Assembly: GCA_963969595.1 (NCBI GenBank)
Contig: OZ018414.1
Location: 23,419,660-23,483,659 of the forward strand
DNA: 64,000 bases
Source: Neckera pumila
Lineage: Eukaryota; Streptophyta; Bryopsida; Hypnales; Neckeraceae
Direction: 5' to 3'
The position numbers were made by a program, and so were the translations under genes. Shown here in pieces: positions 48,124 to 60,078 of the stretch (its first letter is position 1; each line of letters begins with the position of its first letter). Under the pieces are notes generated by a model. The model was given only the letters and a program-made list of their open reading frames with translations. It was not told where the DNA came from and ran no database searches.

Positions 48124-48944
48124 TTAACCCCTAACTGCCTAAGCGACCAAATATGGTCGTTCTAAAATTTTAAGCTCGTTTGGGCATAGGCAGTTAAATT
48201 CCTTTGACCGGTTAAATTTTATTTAAGGGCAATATTGAAGGTTAACTATTGAAAACTTTCATTTTTCACTAAAAAGGTAAATATTTGATTTTTGAGAGAT
48301 CCTCAAAGGCATATATGTATCATTAGTAGAAGAGTAAAGCTTGCAAAATTTACTTGATTTCCCGGCTTTGACCAAAGCTTGCCAATTTCACTTGATTTGA
48401 AATCTAAAAAGTTATACTTATCCATTTTCTTTGAAAATGGTCCCAGTGGAAAGAGTAAAGTGTTTTCATGATTTTCACCATTGAAAATTTAAATATGCCA
48501 ATGCTGATTTGGAATTATTTACAATTTCTGCTTATCAAATAAAATTGCGCTTCAACAACTACAAGGTGGATTGTGTAATGAGTTTGATAGCTCTTCATTT
48601 GAACTTAAGTTTTTTAGAAGTGCATTTTAGTGTGCTAACGCAATCTCAAATTGTTCATGTCATATCCAACCCCCAAAAACTCTTATATGCAAATTTCTCA
48701 AACATTGTGAGGAGGGGCAGCATACTAAAAATAGGATATTTACATTTCTCTTGTTATAATCTCACAACTCCTATGCAATTTTACACTCAAAATTGGTAAG
48801 CACACAAATAAGCAAGCTCTCTAAACATCTACATGGTTAGATTTTGAAAAACAAACAATTTGCTTCATTGGAGATAACTATAAGCTCATGCTCTTTTTTC
48901 AAAGGAAAAACACGCTTGGAAAGGCTTAGACACTTAGGGGTTAA
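48124..48944 (+). mobile_element. TTAA element family 3, nested
   Basis: Bounded by TTAA (48124-48127 and 48941-48944), with ends TTAACCCCTAACTGCCTAAG and AGACACTTAGGGGTTAA. It splits the family 1 host between GATA and CATTTGAATTG; the relative at 55520-56455 has the host sequence without this insert. An ORF of 96 codons (48509-48799) has no known motif. Confidence 0.72.
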
Positions 48945-49051
48945 CATTTGAATTGAAAAAAAATCCTTTTTTTGTTCTTGCAAAAATCCAGGCAGTTGCA
49001 CTTCATAAGATCACATTTGTATGAAAAATGTCAAAAGTGGTGGTTACCCTT

Positions 49052-49115
49052 CATTAGGAAAAAGTTGAACCCTGGAAGAGGCCGTGAGACTTGAGAACGC
49101 AGGGAACGCAAGCTG

Positions 49116-49167
<52 letters not shown>

Positions 49168-49542
49168 TTGCGACAGCGAATTGCAGGCGCGGAACAGCGC
49201 GGAACAGCAGGGAACAGTGTAGCTGAACTGCTTAAAAAAACATTAAATTTTTTTTTTATTAAAATAAATTCAAAATTACAAAATTTTCAGATCTGACATG
49301 GCACTACACATGCCATGTCAGACTGCAATCATTACAATTTTTATTATTTTATTATTTTTATTATTTTTTATTATTATTTTTTATTTTTTATTATTATTTT
49401 ATTAATATTTAAATTTTAAATTTTTTAAATATTTTTTTAAATATTTTTTAATTGTAAATCACTGTTGAGTTCCCTTGAGTTCCCTGGAGGGGAAGCTTAC
49501 ACTACGAAGCAGCCCCTTCCAGGGTTCATTTTTTTCCTAATG
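49052..49542. mobile_element. CATTAG-ended MITE, copy 3, nested
   Basis: Begins CATTAGGAAAAAGTTGAACC and ends GGGTTCATTTTTTTCCTAATG in inverted form. The interior has an (AT)n run (about 49129-49158), words GGAACAGCGCGGAACAGCAG and a palindrome TGACATGGCA...TGCCATGTCA. Host sequence on either side (ACCCTT and TGGATTCATTC) closes up without a duplicated target when compared with 22595-22625. Confidence 0.68.
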
Positions 49543-50237
49543 TGGATTCATTCTTCAAGGCAAGTTGGCTACGTGCTTAAAAAGTTTCATATCATTTAGA
49601 ATTGTACAACATATAGGAAAAAAATAGTAAGTAGGAAGAGGTAGAGAATGATTCAAAATACTAAATTCTCAAAAAAGTTGTTATGGAATTGAAAAATGCC
49701 AATCCCAATGGTTGTAATGTTGTAATAAACAATCTACACCCTCTGTTTTTATTTTTTTTCAAAAATATTAAAAATTGAATTAAATAAAGGACTTCAAAGT
49801 TTATTTTAGTAAAAACTTCATAGGTGAGGTGCTCATTCTGTGTTTCTTATTTTTTCTTTCTTGTTTGTAGTCAACTATCCTCAAACTAAAACTCCTCATA
49901 ACTTTTGACTATTAATCCAAATGGAATGATTCGAAGCTTTCCAATTTTATATAAATCTATAAAACCAATTTCAAATTTTAGTTTTTCAAAAAAAGTGATT
50001 TTTAAAGAATTTTTTTGAGCTGCCCAGGCTGCCCGTTGAGGACTGAAAATTACATATCATGCAATAACTTTTCACCCATATAGTCAAAAGTTATGAAAAT
50101 TGTTGGGCCTTGAAGCTACTCCTCGGGCTCATCTTGTGTGAAAAATTTCAAAGAAAAAAAATAAAATTTCCATTCGTAGTGAGTTGCCCAAAATTGCTAT
50201 GTTGCCAAAAAATGGTGTTTGGTCCTTTAGGGGTTAA

Positions 50238-50714
50238 AAACAATTTCTGAAATATAAATTACTTTCATAAATTTTTTTTGGAATAGTGGGGATTCAATTG
50301 AAACTTACTGAAATAAAAATCCAGTTCACCTTGGTCTATCTTAATTGTCTAAATTTCACAATATCCACTTCTGATTTTTATTTTTTCTAGATAGTAAATG
50401 AAGTCAAATTCTACTCCATTTCAAAACACATAAGAGTACCCTAGAATTTAATGCCACTTGTTCCGTTTAAAGTAGAAGTACCTGTTTGTGATAACTTAAG
50501 TATTTCATCCTGTAAGATATTGGAAATTTGTTGAGAAATTGAACTCAATGTATGCAAACTTAAGGATGAGAAGAATGCAAAAAAAAAGATTTTTTTTCCA
50601 ACAATGAATATTTTATTCCATATAAATGTGGATTTTTCATCCAAATCCATTGCAGTTTTATAGACTTGCCTATTACAATCAACTTTGGCACTTTCCCTTA
50701 AGCCAAGAAAGAAG
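50238..50714. other. Intergenic, no gene seen
   Basis: AT-rich; a 99-codon minus-strand ORF (50441-50740) has no recognised motif. Confidence 0.45.
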
Positions 50715-51059
50715 AGAGATGAGTAGACAAGAAGGTACAAACATAGAATCTTTTTTCAATGAACAATGCATCCAATTGGTGTCTATAATAGGTCACCCTA
50801 CAAAGCCATTAGAAGGAACATGTCTTAAATAGATACTTCTACCATGTTGTTGCACATTTGTGACTTCCATTGTAATTATACCAGTGTCCACCATCTTCTT
50901 AAGATGGCTCATGTGCTCATCCTTCAAATTTGGAATTGAGTCACTTAATGAATCATAGACAACTACATGTATATAAAAGGAGTGATAAATACCAAAGTCC
51001 CAAGAACACCCTTGATGTCCCAAGATTACCCAATTGTTTAGTGCAATATATGTAAACAA
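50715..51059 (-). pseudogene. Possible transposon Ulp1-like (C48) protease fragment
   Basis: On the minus strand the sequence reads NNWVILGHQ, then HVVVYDSLSDSIPNL, a spacer and VTNVQQHGRS, then a stop, with NWMHCSLKKDSM following in frame. This order resembles the region around the catalytic His and Asp of Ulp1-like cysteine proteases carried by plant and other transposons (W..., YDSL, Q..G.DCG). The DCG cysteine motif is not intact and a stop interrupts it, so it would be a decayed fragment. The match is weak and rests on pattern alone. Confidence 0.3.
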
Positions 51060-52726
51060 TTCTTGATCAATGCCTTTGCAAAGCGTCTAAATGTGGAGAA
51101 GGACAATATAAAAATACTAGAAAAAGCATTGCAATTTATGGTAGAGAGTAAGAAGAATGTAAGACAACATGATAAGGAGGATGTAGGAAATGGAGGGAAG
51201 TAAGCTTATTGAATCAAGCACTTCCATTTACTGTCAACACACAAGGAGGAGATACTTTCTCCTACTTATTGGCTTAATGACAACATCATCAATATTGTTG
51301 TGCCAATTTTGTAGGAAGGTATGCTAGATGTTCTTGGGTTCAAATGTGATGCATACAAAACATATCTTCCAAGTGTGGAGCAGTTGAGCACAAAATGTTT
51401 ACAAGTATTGCACACATTCACATAAAGGTCTAGTACACTTTTGCATGATTGGAATTCCCTCCAAAAGTTTCAATTTTCAATTTTGGTCAATGCACCAAAA
51501 ATTGCCAGTTTCTTTACAATTTCTCTTGAAAAACACCCTCCGTCTTTTAGGGATGAACATTTCCAAGATAAATAAAACGTTAATTAGGTTTTTCTTTCAA
51601 GGCTCAACCATCTCATCAAATCGCTGCAACTTCTGAAATGGGTTTAGGAAATTGCTGTGTTGAAAGAGAAAACTTCAATAAGATGGTGCTCTAGCAGAAT
51701 CTACAAGCAGGGGATTGCATTCTAGGATTGCAAAAGTGCAGTTCAATTTGCTTAATGTCCTGAATCTCCTGATGGGAGACAAAGTTTGTGATTCTAACTT
51801 TGCCATCAATGACCCCAGTCACCGTCCGCTCAGTCATCATCACTTGCACAATTCCATTTCCGTTCAGCACTGAATGCCTTTGTTCAAGTCTTTGGCATAA
51901 ACCCTGTCCACAACGATAGTAAAATCGAAATGTCCACTTCAAAAAATGCTTTTACACATGCTTCTCAAACCTTTCTGTATGCACTCAGATGATTGATCAT
52001 TTTGACAAGAACCACCTGATGCAACGTGCAGGCAACAAACCGATTAAAGAACGCACAGACAAGCAGCTACACATCGAGAGCCTGTATCCCTAATTTTATA
52101 TCTTTGAGTAATATCCAATTTTAAATGAATATGGAAATGTGCATTTTCACATGTGGTATACTGAATTATGTGTAATATACTTCAAGCTCCATAGGGACTT
52201 TATTCTTGACTGAATAATCTTTCCAAATCAAAAACGAATATGCAATACGTTGCAACACATTTTGCAAGTCCAGCGTAGCATTCAGAGCAAATTGTGGCAA
52301 GCATAGCTCTTCTTACATTTTATTAAAAAGTAATCAATTTGCAATCTGTTGCAGCCCGCATTGCTTTGTTAAGGGTAACATTTCGTATGATTTCGCGAAC
52401 ATAAGATGAGTCGATAAAATGAGGAAGATTGATGAACTTACCCTTGCAACATTCAAGCTCCGGTAATCGGTCAAAAAAACAATTTTCTAATGGTGATTCG
52501 TTTGCACAGCAGTGAAGCTGGTCACATCCCTCTCGTTGCCTTGAAAGCCACTTCCACTTGTACCGCTTCACGGAGATGCAGAGGTTGTGTCCAAGCCTCC
52601 ACTTTCATCAAGCAATGAAGAGTACACCAACGTTCAACTTCCTTAACCCACATGTTGCAGGCTGAAATCCATAGCGAACTTTGGACTTCCATTGTCCAGT
52701 GAACGCAATTCAGGTCCATCATTCAC
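51060..52726. other. 3' side of the F-box gene; unassigned ORFs
   Basis: From about 51690 to 52726 the base composition is more gene-like. Minus-strand ORFs at 51691-51942 (contains GVIDGKVRITNF), 52323-52571 and 52522-52722 show no known domain. They may be 3' UTR or extra exons of the F-box gene, or a decayed neighbour. 51060-51690 shows nothing. Confidence 0.4.
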
Positions 52727-54484
52727 TTAACTCTGGCGGTTTGGGAAATGGCTGATTGTCTTGAACACTTGCTGGCAATTGGTAGAAGAGTTTGCCAAAA
52801 TATTCGTCAAACTCAGCTTCATAAGCTTCGCACGAAAAGTTACAGAAAGCTCTTCTTCCCTAGCGAGCTGCAAAGAAGCCTGTGTCAACGGATGCGCAGG
52901 TAATTCACAAATGAACCCGCTCATCACATTGTAGATAATCAATTTCCCTGTGTGACGCGAAACCAACACGACAGAGTCCGAATTGATAGGAAATCCGCAC
53001 GCAATATCATATTGCAATCCAAATTTATTTTCCTCCCCATAAAAAATTCGCTGAAGCTCCAAATAAGAGATTTTCAAAATCGATTTGCTGGAGTTTTCCA
53101 AGATCTCTGTGATCTCAAATATTGATCTTTTGGAGTAAATGTCACATCGACCCTTCGTGCGGCTCAATGAGCCATGGGGCTTATCATCCAACCACATGGT
53201 CATGAACATGCGGTTGTTGAATACTATGAGCTCAGGATATCCAGGTCTTTGGGATTCAACCGCAAGTACTCTTTTCCAGCAAGTTTCTTCAAGGTTGTAA
53301 CTTAGAAGAAGAACGACTCTGTGAATGTAGAAAGTAGCATAGAATGTGCCCTGAAAATAGACAGCCGACTCCGCACACCTTATTCCATCCAATTCTGGAA
53401 CTCCAAACTCCTCCACTGGGTTTCCCAGATCGCGCCATGCATCGGTGGATGATTCGTACAGGACGAACCCTGTGTGTAGACCCTTTGCTCGACTAAGGCA
53501 GGAAAAAATCAAAAGCTCCACTTGATCAGATGTTCAGCTAGTGTACATCACCTTAATCAGACCTTAATCAGCATGTACCTATCGGCAAAGAAGAAATTTC
53601 AGAACATCTACCGAATAAAACGTCGATCCTTCATAAATTTTGAACACCGTATCCAACTAACTCAAGCTGTGGTGCATGGGAATCCTCTTTCATTCGCCAA
53701 CAGGAGCATATAAAAATTGGGCCAGTTTAACAAAAATACCTTAATCAACATGCACCAATCATCATTCAGAGGTTATAAAACATCTGTCTATCACAGTCAA
53801 TCATTCATAACTTTTGCATAACTTTTCCAAGTAACAAATTCTTTGATGCATTAGAATCCTCAATCATTCACCAACAAGAACGCATTATAACATGTCTTAA
53901 AATATTTTCTCAACGGACAGCAGAAATGGCGAATTTTTTGGAAGTCCCTACCTTAAAAGAAACACCTTGAAGCCGGCGTTGTCGACGACCGTCACAATTG
54001 AAGGAGAAGCGTCCCAGGGACCGCAAAATACGTCTCTGCAAACAGCAGGAAGCGCCCGCGTCGTCTTCGCCACAGGGTCGAACACAACTACTCTGTAATC
54101 TCCGTCGCAGGCAAAAAACTCACAAACAAGGCCGTCGTCCATAGCCAAACATCGAGCAGCATTCCTCTCCGTAGTTCCAGCACTCCCGATTGCAAACCAC
54201 CGACGCAAACCCAAATCCAAGAACCACGTCGTCCGCCTGTACGCCGGGTCGACCCAAGAGGACTTCCAGTCGCTCAATTGCGCCGTGAGAAGCAAGTACG
54301 AATCTTCGTGCCTCCTCTCGAGAAATTCAGGACGGCGGAGAAGCTCGTTCCATGCCTTACAAACCGATCGGCATGTGATGTACACAGGAACTGGCAAAAG
54401 AGACATCACTCGAGCTGTGAGCTCTTCTGGGAGGGTACTCCAATGCCCGTGCTCTGCTTCCTGGAGAATCTCAGAAGTCGCCAT
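52727..54484 (-). CDS. F-box protein with a kelch-like/FBA-type C-terminal part
   Basis: Predicted substrate receptor of an SCF ubiquitin ligase: the F-box binds SKP1, and the C-terminal part chooses the target. Exons are 54484-53952 and 53492-52727; the split codon AG|T joins them after a strong pyrimidine-rich acceptor, giving 432 residues. The F-box lies at about residues 15-58 (WSTLPEELTARVMSLLPV, CRSVCKAWNELL, FLERR). Beta-rich repeats follow, with motifs usual in kelch/F-box-associated proteins: RWFAIG, CLAMDDGLVCEF, VVVFDPVAKTTRALP, VLYESSTDAWRDLG and AVYFQGTFYATFY. No targeting signal is seen. The first exon is GC-rich. The substrate is unknown. Confidence 0.85.
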
Positions 54485-54585
54485 TACATTTGCAGGGACG
54501 GACAGCGCCGGCCATCACATAGATGTGGAGAGTTTTGTTAGCAATTGCAGCAATTCGCGTGAAGGAAGCAAACGGATGCGCAATG

Positions 54586-54600
54586 AAACCCTAACCCTAA
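54586..54600. promoter_or_regulatory. telo-box-like AAACCCTAACCCTAA upstream of the F-box gene
   Basis: Two plant telomere-type units lie about 100 bp upstream of the F-box start codon. AAACCCTAA (telo-box) words are common near transcription starts of plant housekeeping genes. It may be regulatory or a chance short interstitial telomere repeat. Confidence 0.4.
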
Positions 54601-54700
54601 TTCTAATTCTTTCACTGCCGGGCACACAGAATTACTGCGGCTTTCTTATTAGTGTTTAGTGTGCCTGCAATGGCATGTAGTTATATTATTTGGTGGAAGC

Positions 54701-55204
54701 TTAGACCATCTGCAATGCAGTCACGGTACATGGCCCAGTATCAGTATAGCTAACTTTTGAATGCTAAACAATTAGAATTTGAAAATTGTCTTATTAGAAG
54801 CACATCGGAAAGAGCATGGAGAAGGAACAAAAAAAATTTCAAACTAGACATTGGACAAGTACTTCAAAAGCGAGGTACAAATCTAAAATTATAGAGGTCT
54901 TAGCAAATCACGGTTACCAAAGCAACATTTGGCCATTGACCCTCCACATTTGATGGTTTTTAGAGGGTCAATGGCCAAATGTTGCTTTGGTAACCATGAT
55001 TTGCTAAGACCTCTATAATTTTAGATTTGTGTCTTGCTTTTGAAGTACTTGTCCAATGTCTAATTTGAATTTTTTTTGTTCCTTCTCCATGTTCTTTCCG
55101 TTGCGCTTCCAATAAGACAATTTTCAAATTCAAATTGTCTAGCATTCAAAAGTTAGCTATACTGATACTGGGCCATGTCCTGTGACAGCATTGCAGATGG
55201 TTTA
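54701..55204. mobile_element. Long fold-back element, Tourist/Harbinger-like, 240-bp arms
   Basis: Arms 54701-54944 and 54963-55204 pair along their whole length with roughly 5-7 % mismatch around an 18-nt loop. The ends read GACCATCTGCAATGC and GCATTGCAGATGGTT. TTA stands at both borders (54701-54703 and 55202-55204), the 3-bp target of PIF/Harbinger elements. It has no coding capacity. It begins about 217 bp upstream of the F-box start codon, so it lies in or near that promoter. Confidence 0.85.
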
Positions 55205-55219
55205 AGGATGGCATCTTAG

Positions 55220-55490
55220 TAAGGTAGCCTATTACCACTGTGATTTACAATCTGAATATCTTGGAGCCAACTCCAAGAGGGGCACATATTTTTTGGAGGT
55301 GTTCGCTTGTTTCACAAATCAAACCAAACCAAAGTGAAATTATAATTTTTCGATTAAAATTGTAATTTTTGTAATTTCAAGTGGTATGCCTTGAAATTTG
55401 AAAGCTGCCTATAGAGTGGAGTCATAAATGTCCTATTAACAATCCATAACCGCCTTTCCATATATCTATTAGCACTTAAGTATTGACCAA
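55220..55490 (+). repeat. Dispersed repeat A, copy 2
   Basis: Similar to 17727-17990 from TAAGGTAG to TATTAGCACTTAAGTAT. It starts 15 bp after the fold-back element ends. Confidence 0.7.
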
Positions 55491-55519
55491 TAAAACATTG
55501 ACATATATCTCGTGTGGCA

Positions 55520-56455
55520 TTAACCCCTAAAGGACCAACTTGCTATTTTTAGCAACATAGCAATTTTGGGCAAGTACCTGGGATTAGAGATTTTTATATT
55601 TTAAGCGAAAATTTTAATAGAAAGTGGGGACAAGGAATATCTTTCATGTGCACTAAATTTCATGACATTTCAAAATAGGTGTCAAAAGTTATGGCCTGAT
55701 ATGTTACTTTTTTCATCGAGCGGGCAGTCTGGGCAGGTCTAAAAAAATCACTTTTTTCAAAAATAAAAATTTGAAATTGGTTTTCTAGAGTGATATATAT
55801 GTGGGAAGCATTAAATCATTCTATTTTGACGAATGAGTAAAAAGTTATGAGGGTTTTTAGTTTGCAGGCAGTTACAGATTTTTTACTTTGAAATAAACTT
55901 TGAAGTTGTTTATTTAACTCAATTTTTAATATTTTTTGAAAAAAAAAATCATAGGATTTAAGTTGTCTATTAAAACATTATAACCATTGGGATTGATATT
56001 TTTCAATTACATAATTAAATTCTTAATAGTTTAGTATTTTGGATCATTATCTACTTCTTTCTACTTACTACTTTTTTTGTATATGTTGTACAATTCCAAA
56101 TGATTTGAAATTTTTTGAGCATGTAGCCAACTTGTTTAGGAAAAATAATTCAAAAAAGCACCACCACTTTTGACATTTTTTCATATAAATGTGACCTTGT
56201 GAAGTGCAGCTGCCCTGTTTTTTGCAGGAACAAAAAAAGGATTTTTGCCAATTCAAATGCTAAATAAATATCTTCCAATCCGCATGGTGGAAAATTCTGA
56301 AATTTTTTCCACATCTTCTAAAACTAGTTTACTATAAGATCCTATAGTTCTATGTGTCAAAAAAGTTTTTTTTTCAAAAATTTGATACTTGTACTAAAAA
56401 TGACAGTTTTTTAGTGTTTTTGGTGAAAACATAGTCATGGAACTTAAAGGGTTAA
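55520..56455 (-). mobile_element. TTAA element family 1, copy in opposite orientation
   Basis: TTAA at 55520-55523 and 56452-56455. The left end is TTAACCCCTAAAGGACCAA, the right end GGAACTTAAAGGGTTAA. The interior is the reverse complement of copies 1 and 2, and it is uninterrupted where 47938-50237 carries nested elements. Length 936 bp. Confidence 0.75.
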
Positions 56456-56572
56456 TGCATTGATTTTGATAGTTTCAAAGTGAACGGATTTGAATGAATT
56501 TTGTGGTGGAATTGGGGCCAAAAATAGAGTGATGGAATTAGTTGGTTGGTGGAAATGGACTGGTCTACTTGA

Positions 56573-56653
56573 CTCCCTTTGTCTCAAAACAAATCCATGG
56601 TACTCTCATAGTTTTCTACTAGAAACCAGGGATTTACTTTGAGATAGAGAGAG
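56573..56653. mobile_element. Short Stowaway-like MITE, copy 2
   Basis: CTCCCTTTGTCTCAAAACAA at the left and inverted TTTACTTTGAGATAGAGAGAG at the right, followed by TA. Sibling of 19070-19146 in the other orientation. Confidence 0.6.
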
Positions 56654-56655
56654 TA

Positions 56656-57276
56656 TTGTACAATGTATATTTAGACTTTAAGAATTCAAATTTGGATTTG
56701 TTGAATTAAACTTGTTCCGTAATGTTTTGAAGTGAAACAATGTATATAGAATAATTTTGACTCATACGATACAACATATGTACTAAAATATGAAAAGACA
56801 TACATTATTGGATTAATTGATGATTCAATAATTAGCAGTTTCATTTGGATGCCATATTTGTGATCCTTACTTTATCATACTCAATTGTAACACTACACAA
56901 GTAGAATAGGTGACTATTGTAAAGGTTTTTTAAGGGTCAATCCCTAAATGCTCAACTATCCAATTGGTGAATGATAAATGTTTTGTTTTTTCCCATTAAT
57001 AATCATTAAAGAAACTTCAAGGAAAATTGTACAATATATCAAAGGAAAAATGAAAGAATATTCTACATGACTCCATGATATTGTTACTTTAGAAGAGTTT
57101 TACATCACAAAGTTCCCCTGTCACAAATTGTCACTAGTAATCGTACGATTATTGTTAGGCATTGCTTTCATGTTACATTTATGAATTTGAAAATATTTTT
57201 GTAACACGATATTGACATTCATCACTACCATGTAGTTTAGGCATATCATTCATATTTGAGTTTGAAGTGCAAAAGT
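56656..57276. other. AT-rich intergenic, no gene seen
   Basis: No recognised content. Confidence 0.5.
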
Positions 57277-57423
57277 TGCACAATAACTATGCATGACAAA
57301 ATATGTATGACTTCAGTGGTTTAGTGATGGGCGACTAATTTTGTGCAGCATTAGTGCTTTTCTAAGACACATAAAGTTAGTGCAATAATCACACAACATC
57401 ATGTCTATGCATAGTTATTGTAC
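57277..57423. repeat. Fold-back with 21-bp imperfect arms
   Basis: TGCACAATAACTATGCATGA is matched by TGTCTATGCATAGTTATTGT near 57402 in inverted form. Possibly a small MITE. Confidence 0.45.
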
Positions 57424-57514
57424 TAACATTGCATATTTTTATTTTTCACAATTTCAATACTAAGTCAATTGAAAAGCAGGAATTGTTTCAATGTAAAAAT
57501 TCAGACTTCATTTA

Positions 57515-57818
57515 GGCTTAGTAGAATAATTTTTCTCAAAAAACTTTGAACTAGAAAAAATAGATAAATGAATCTAGCTTTTATGTCCAAAAATTCATTT
57601 GAGATTTAAAGTCTCCAATCAAAAGTTATGGACAAAGTTTAGAGACGGGTTGGAAAGGACATTTTTTTGACATTTTCAAACATTGCCTTTGAATTTTGTC
57701 CATAATTTTTGACTGGAGGCTCCAAATCTTAAACAGACTTTTGGAGATGAAATTTGGATTCATTTACCAACTTATACAAGTTCAAAGTTTTTTGAAAAAA
57801 GGTATTCTAATATGCCAA
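57515..57818. mobile_element. Fold-back element with arms of about 125 bp
   Basis: TCAAAAAACTTTGAACTAG, CATTTGAGATTTAAAG and AAAAGTTATGGACAAAGTTT in the left part have inverted counterparts in the right part (ending near 57815). Pairing is imperfect, about three bases in four, so the element is old. Superfamily unknown. Confidence 0.6.
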
Positions 57819-59396
57819 TTGAGGTTTGAATTTCTATTTTGAACACGGTTTATACATTTTCAAAATAACTTGACTATGAGAAGTGAAGCTCTCATCTTCA
57901 AGTTATCCCATATCTTTTGAGTGTCCATAGATTGGATTATAGTATAAAAAGGTCCTCTCCACCTTCAACTCTCACCAACTGCTAGTGAAGAGATTCCATC
58001 AATATGTTACCAAGTTTCTTGCTAACCTACTCATGTAATCAATTCAAGCTAAAATGAAGTAATTCTTTCACTATGCTATTAAGTTTCTTGGTAGCCTACT
58101 AATGGATTTAGTTCAAACTTAAATTCAATGGCCTACAGCAATGATGGATATAATTCAAAATGCTAGAGATTTAGTTAAGGAATTTTTTAAAATTAGAATG
58201 GTGATCAACAATTGAACATTGACAATATTTTTTGGAACAATGATACCATTTAATAAGCATTATTCCAATAATGACTCCAATGACATTGTTGTCATGGATT
58301 TTTTGTGTCCTTCAATGCACAAAAAATGCACGATAAATAATAAAAAATTTTGTGCATAATTTATATTTTTGCGCATTTGTGATTAACATATAAAAGCTAC
58401 ATAGTTTATATAAATCACAAACTAGTGCCATTTCTATGCAGTAATCATGTGCATCATAACGATGCAATAACTTGAAAATTAACGTACACACCTATGAAAT
58501 AATAGTATCTACATGATAATTGCTACCAATTCGTTGATTTTGAACTTTGAGATGTAAATTATGCATTAAAAATTTTAAAAATTAAAAAATTAACTTAGAG
58601 TTCACAATTTACTATTAGAATAGTGTATTGGGATATTCATCTTTTAATTTTTAGATCTTTTCACAAAATAATAATTGAAATAAAAGTTTTTGACAAGCCT
58701 AAAAGATATAGATTCTAAGGTTGAAATTGTAATTTATATATATTTTCAAAGGAAAATGCTTCAAAATTAATTTGGCATCGATCTGTATATATTTTGTCAA
58801 ATCTTAATTATATATATTATTTTTAGTCTTGATGCTTAAGTATCTTGTTTTTGATACAAACTTAAAAAAAGGTTGGTAGAGCCATATTTTCACATAATTA
58901 TCCAGTAGGCATTTGGATATTAAAGAGTCAAATACAAAGTCTTCATTTACAATAGTTTCAATGAAATTGGATTACACAATATGTTTGAATAAATGCATAA
59001 GAACAAAATGTGTAAAAATACAGAAAACAAATTTGGCCTTATATGCTTCACTTCCACAATAATCTTTGTATAAAAAACTATTATAATGTTTAAAAATCTT
59101 TCATGGAAATAAATGAATGGTATAAATATAGTCTTTAGTGCCACTTTTATTAGGAAAACAAGTCATTGCCATTCAAACCAATTTGTCGCTAACTCATCTA
59201 GCTATAAAAATATTCACAATCAACATTCCAAACAAAATTAGTATTATATATAGTTTGTTACAAGTTTGTAACTATTGTTGATTACATCCTAGAATTATGG
59301 CTAATTCAACAAACCCTTCATTTACGATGTTCTTTAGATTGGTGTTGTTGTCATCGTTGTTGTTGTCATCATTGTTGTTAACACTATTACTACTAC

Positions 59397-59397
<1 letters not shown>
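57819..59397. other. AT-rich intergenic, no gene seen
   Basis: No recognised gene or repeat family. The end (59341-59397) has GTTGTTGTCATC-type trinucleotide phrases leading into the ATT tract. Confidence 0.5.

Positions 59398-59450
<53 letters not shown>
59398..59450. repeat. (ATT)n microsatellite
   Basis: An uninterrupted ATT tract of about 53 bp. Confidence 0.92.
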
Positions 59451-59452
<2 letters not shown>

Positions 59453-59844
59453 CTTTAAGGACATTCCACGTTTTCCTTTGTCAAACTTCATTAGTTTTCT
59501 ATATTAAAACACACTTACCAAAATTTTATACTTTTACCTATGTAGTATTATATATATCCAAAGTCTAATCAAATATACTAAAATGATTTTTATATGGTTT
59601 AATAAAAAATTATTTATAAAAATCATAGCAAATATAAATTGTTTTGAAATATGATGAATTTTTGTATCAAAATTGGAGACAGTAGTGATGAACATCATGG
59701 TGTACTTGGTGTATTGTTTGAACTTACACTAAAAGAAACCCATTAGAAAAGTTCTAAAGAGTTGTATTTTAAGTTTTCAAGATGCTACCTTCAAAGTGGC
59801 AAAATATTCATAACATATTACTAGTAGTATAATTGAAAATTAAT

Positions 59845-60078
59845 TTAACCCTTAATCTTTAAATGGTAGATTAGTGACTTTAGAAATCATCCCTTTGGAT
59901 ATCGTGAGAGTCATTGCTTTAAAAAATGCAAAAGCACTCACTGGAAGTCCAACTATTGTAGAACACTTCCCCTTTTCACAACAAAATTCCGATGATAAAT
60001 GGCTGCATTTATGTCCACATGGAAGGATTCTCTGTCATTCATCGGACGCCAAATGTCTGCCGCACGTTTATGGGTTAA
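59845..60078 (+). mobile_element. TTAA element family 2, copy
   Basis: TTAACCCTTAATCTTTAAATGG at the left, CGTTTATGGGTTAA at the right, TTAA at both borders, 234 bp. The interior matches 38513-38742. Confidence 0.68.

Larger units (their letters stand above)
47938..50237 (+). mobile_element. TTAA element family 1, host copy with nested insertions
   Basis: Left end TTAATCCCTAAATG, right end GGTCCTTTAGGGGTTAA. Internal words match copies 1 and 2 (for example GATTCATTCTTCA and CAAGTTGGCTAC). The 2.3-kb span is inflated by the 821-bp element at 48124-48944, the CATTAG element at 49052-49542 and an extra stretch of about 65 bp near 49805-49870; without these it is about the 930 bp typical of the family. 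Confidence 0.7.
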
